From the NCBI GenBank assembly GCA_026706225.1, contig JAPOZE010000191.1:1-6670 (forward strand): a stretch of 6,670 nt of DNA. The letters run 5' to 3'. Source of the DNA: Acidobacteriota bacterium. Its GTDB lineage: Bacteria; Acidobacteriota; Terriglobia; Versatilivoradales; Versatilivoraceae. Below are positions 5,578 through 6,670 of this stretch, one piece after another. Positions within the stretch are counted from its first letter, which is position 1. The number at the start of each line of letters is the position of its first letter. Under the pieces are notes generated by a model, which saw only the letters and a program-made list of their open reading frames with translations, was not told the DNA's origin and ran no database searches. Both the position numbers and the translations under genes were made by a program.

Positions 5578-6670
5578 ATGGTTCAGTTCCAGGAAGAAAT
5601 CGAGATCGAAGGCCACCTGATCGATTCGGGGATACTCAAGTACGCCTTCGACAAGATCGTCGAGATGGAGGGGCAGTTCGAAGTCCTGCGGTTCGAGATC
5701 GGAAGGAACAACCAGGAAACCTCCCGGGCCTGGCTCATGGTTAAGGCCCGGAGCCAGCAGCAGTTGCAGGACATCCTGGCCGCCCTGGAGGACTTCGGCG
5801 CCATCATCGATCGGGAGGATTGCCGCCTGGTGCCGGCCGAACAGGACGGCATCCTGCCCCGGGAATTCTATTCGACCACCAACTTCGACACCTTCATCAA
5901 GGTCCGGGGAGAATGGCAGCCGGTCGTCAACCAGAAGATGGATGCCGTCATCGTCTGGACGGGCGACCAGGCCATCACCAAGAAGATCAGCGGAGTGAAG
6001 ACGGGAGACCGGATTGTCGTCGGACGCCAGGGGATTCGAGTCAAGCCGCAGGAACGAAGCCGCGAGTACTCGGTGTTCGACTTCATGTCCAACGACGCCA
6101 GCGCCGAAATCAACAAGGGGATACTGATTTCCCAGATCGCCCGGGAGATCGACGCGGCCAAGAAGGCGGGCCACAGGATCGCCATTGTCCCGGGCCCGGC
6201 GGTGATCCACTCGGGCGCGGACGGCTACCTCAAGGAAGTGATCGGGATGGGCTACGTGGACGTGGTGCTCACCGGCAACGCCTTCGCCGCTCACGATATC
6301 GAAAAGGCCTTTCTGAACACCTCTCTGGGGATTCACCAGGAGAGCGGCAAGGCGGTGGACGGCGGACATCGCAACCACATCTGGGCCATCAACGAGATTA
6401 ACCGGGTGGGCGGCGTTCACAACGCGGTTGCACGGGGAGTTCTGACTTCGGGCCTGATGTACGAGTGCGTCAAGCGGGGCATTCGGACGGTACTGGCCGG
6501 ATCCATCCGGGACGACGGTCCCCTGGTGGACGTGGTCACCGACTGCGTGGAGGCGCAACGAGAGTACATCGATGCCCTGGATGGCGTCGCGGTGGTGCTG
6601 ATGCTGGCCTCGACGCTGCACAGCATCGCCGTGGGCAATGTCCTGAAGAGCAGCGTCAAGACGGTATGCG
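5578..6670 (+). CDS. Archaeal-type ornithine cyclodeaminase / LOR-SDH region protein (TIGR00300 family), 3' end cut
   Basis: The frame stays open from ATG 5578 to the window edge (364 codons plus one base), so the C-terminus is missing. GGAAG (5567-5571) lies 6 bases before the ATG. The sequence matches the TIGR00300 family: an N-terminal LOR/SDH conserved region of about 100 residues (opening IEIEGHLIDSGIL, 8-20), then a central region with VPGPAVIHSGADGYL (204-218), VLTGNAFAAHDIE (230-242), TSLG (248-251), GGHRNH (262-267), LTSGLMYEC (289-297), LAGSIRDDGPLVDV (306-319) and LMLASTLHSIAVGN (341-354). Family members are roughly 400 aa, so a few dozen residues probably lie beyond the edge. From the literature as I know it, the Methanococcus maripaludis member and the C-terminal part of cyanobacterial AgrE/ArgZ convert ornithine to proline plus ammonia using NAD. 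No arginine dihydrolase domain precedes it here. The spacer to ilvC is 130 bases. Family assignment is strong; the reaction is inferred from homologues. Confidence 0.85.
   Translation, partial: MVQFQEEIEIEGHLIDSGILKYAFDKIVEMEGQFEVLRFEIGRNNQETSRAWLMVKARSQQQLQDILAALEDFGAIIDREDCRLVPAEQDGILPREFYSTTNFDTFIKVRGEWQPVVNQKMDAVIVWTGDQAITKKISGVKTGDRIVVGRQGIRVKPQERSREYSVFDFMSNDASAEINKGILISQIAREIDAAKKAGHRIAIVPGPAVIHSGADGYLKEVIGMGYVDVVLTGNAFAAHDIEKAFLNTSLGIHQESGKAVDGGHRNHIWAINEINRVGGVHNAVARGVLTSGLMYECVKRGIRTVLAGSIRDDGPLVDVVTDCVEAQREYIDALDGVAVVLMLASTLHSIAVGNVLKSSVKTVC

Noticed and set aside
5557..6621. 354-codon - strand frame opposite the last gene
   Set aside because: The + strand frame carries the conserved LOR/SDH and cyclodeaminase-type motifs; the antisense frame is His/Val/Asp-rich and unlike a real protein.

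Overview
The window is GC-rich (about 60% by eye) bacterial chromosome with ordinary metabolic and RNA-modification genes. These are separated by spacers that carry short, degenerate interspersed repeats. Four complete protein genes and one gene cut by the right edge can be supported. I see no rRNA, tRNA, CRISPR array, insertion sequence or phage gene. The class I ketol-acid reductoisomerase, the Igamma-type aminotransferase, the archaeal-type ornithine cyclodeaminase homologue and the CACGAAG-type spacer repeats together suggest an environmental, probably uncultivated lineage. Acidobacteriota or a similar group is my best guess, with low confidence.

Layout: 1-193 is a spacer with two GC-rich hairpin palindromes. 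A TrmJ-type tRNA 2'-O-methyltransferase follows (194-1024, +); its last codons run through a CACGAAG repeat. A 130-base spacer with a near-consensus sigma70-type promoter (1055-1083) leads to a class I PLP aminotransferase, probably aspartate aminotransferase (1155-2327, +). Convergent to it, with only 2 bases between the stop codons, is a lactate permease family transporter (2330-4099, -). The 346-base divergent spacer 4100-4445 holds a 17-base-arm inverted repeat, a terminator-like hairpin and a weak promoter candidate. Then comes ilvC, ketol-acid reductoisomerase (4446-5447, +). The spacer 5448-5577 carries a second, inverted copy of the CACGAAG repeat. The last gene (5578 to the edge, +) belongs to the LOR/SDH-region / archaeal-type ornithine cyclodeaminase family and probably lacks only its last few dozen residues.

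The genes do not form one operon: strands alternate and every co-directional pair is separated by 130 bases or more. A loose theme is amino-acid and central carbon metabolism: transamination of aspartate/2-oxoglutarate, lactate uptake, branched-chain amino-acid synthesis, and ornithine to proline. No new multi-gene system is evident. The least explained material is in the spacers: a 39-base element present twice in opposite orientation and matching at 36 of 39 positions, one copy of which is translated as the C-terminus of TrmJ, and the terminator-like structure upstream of ilvC.
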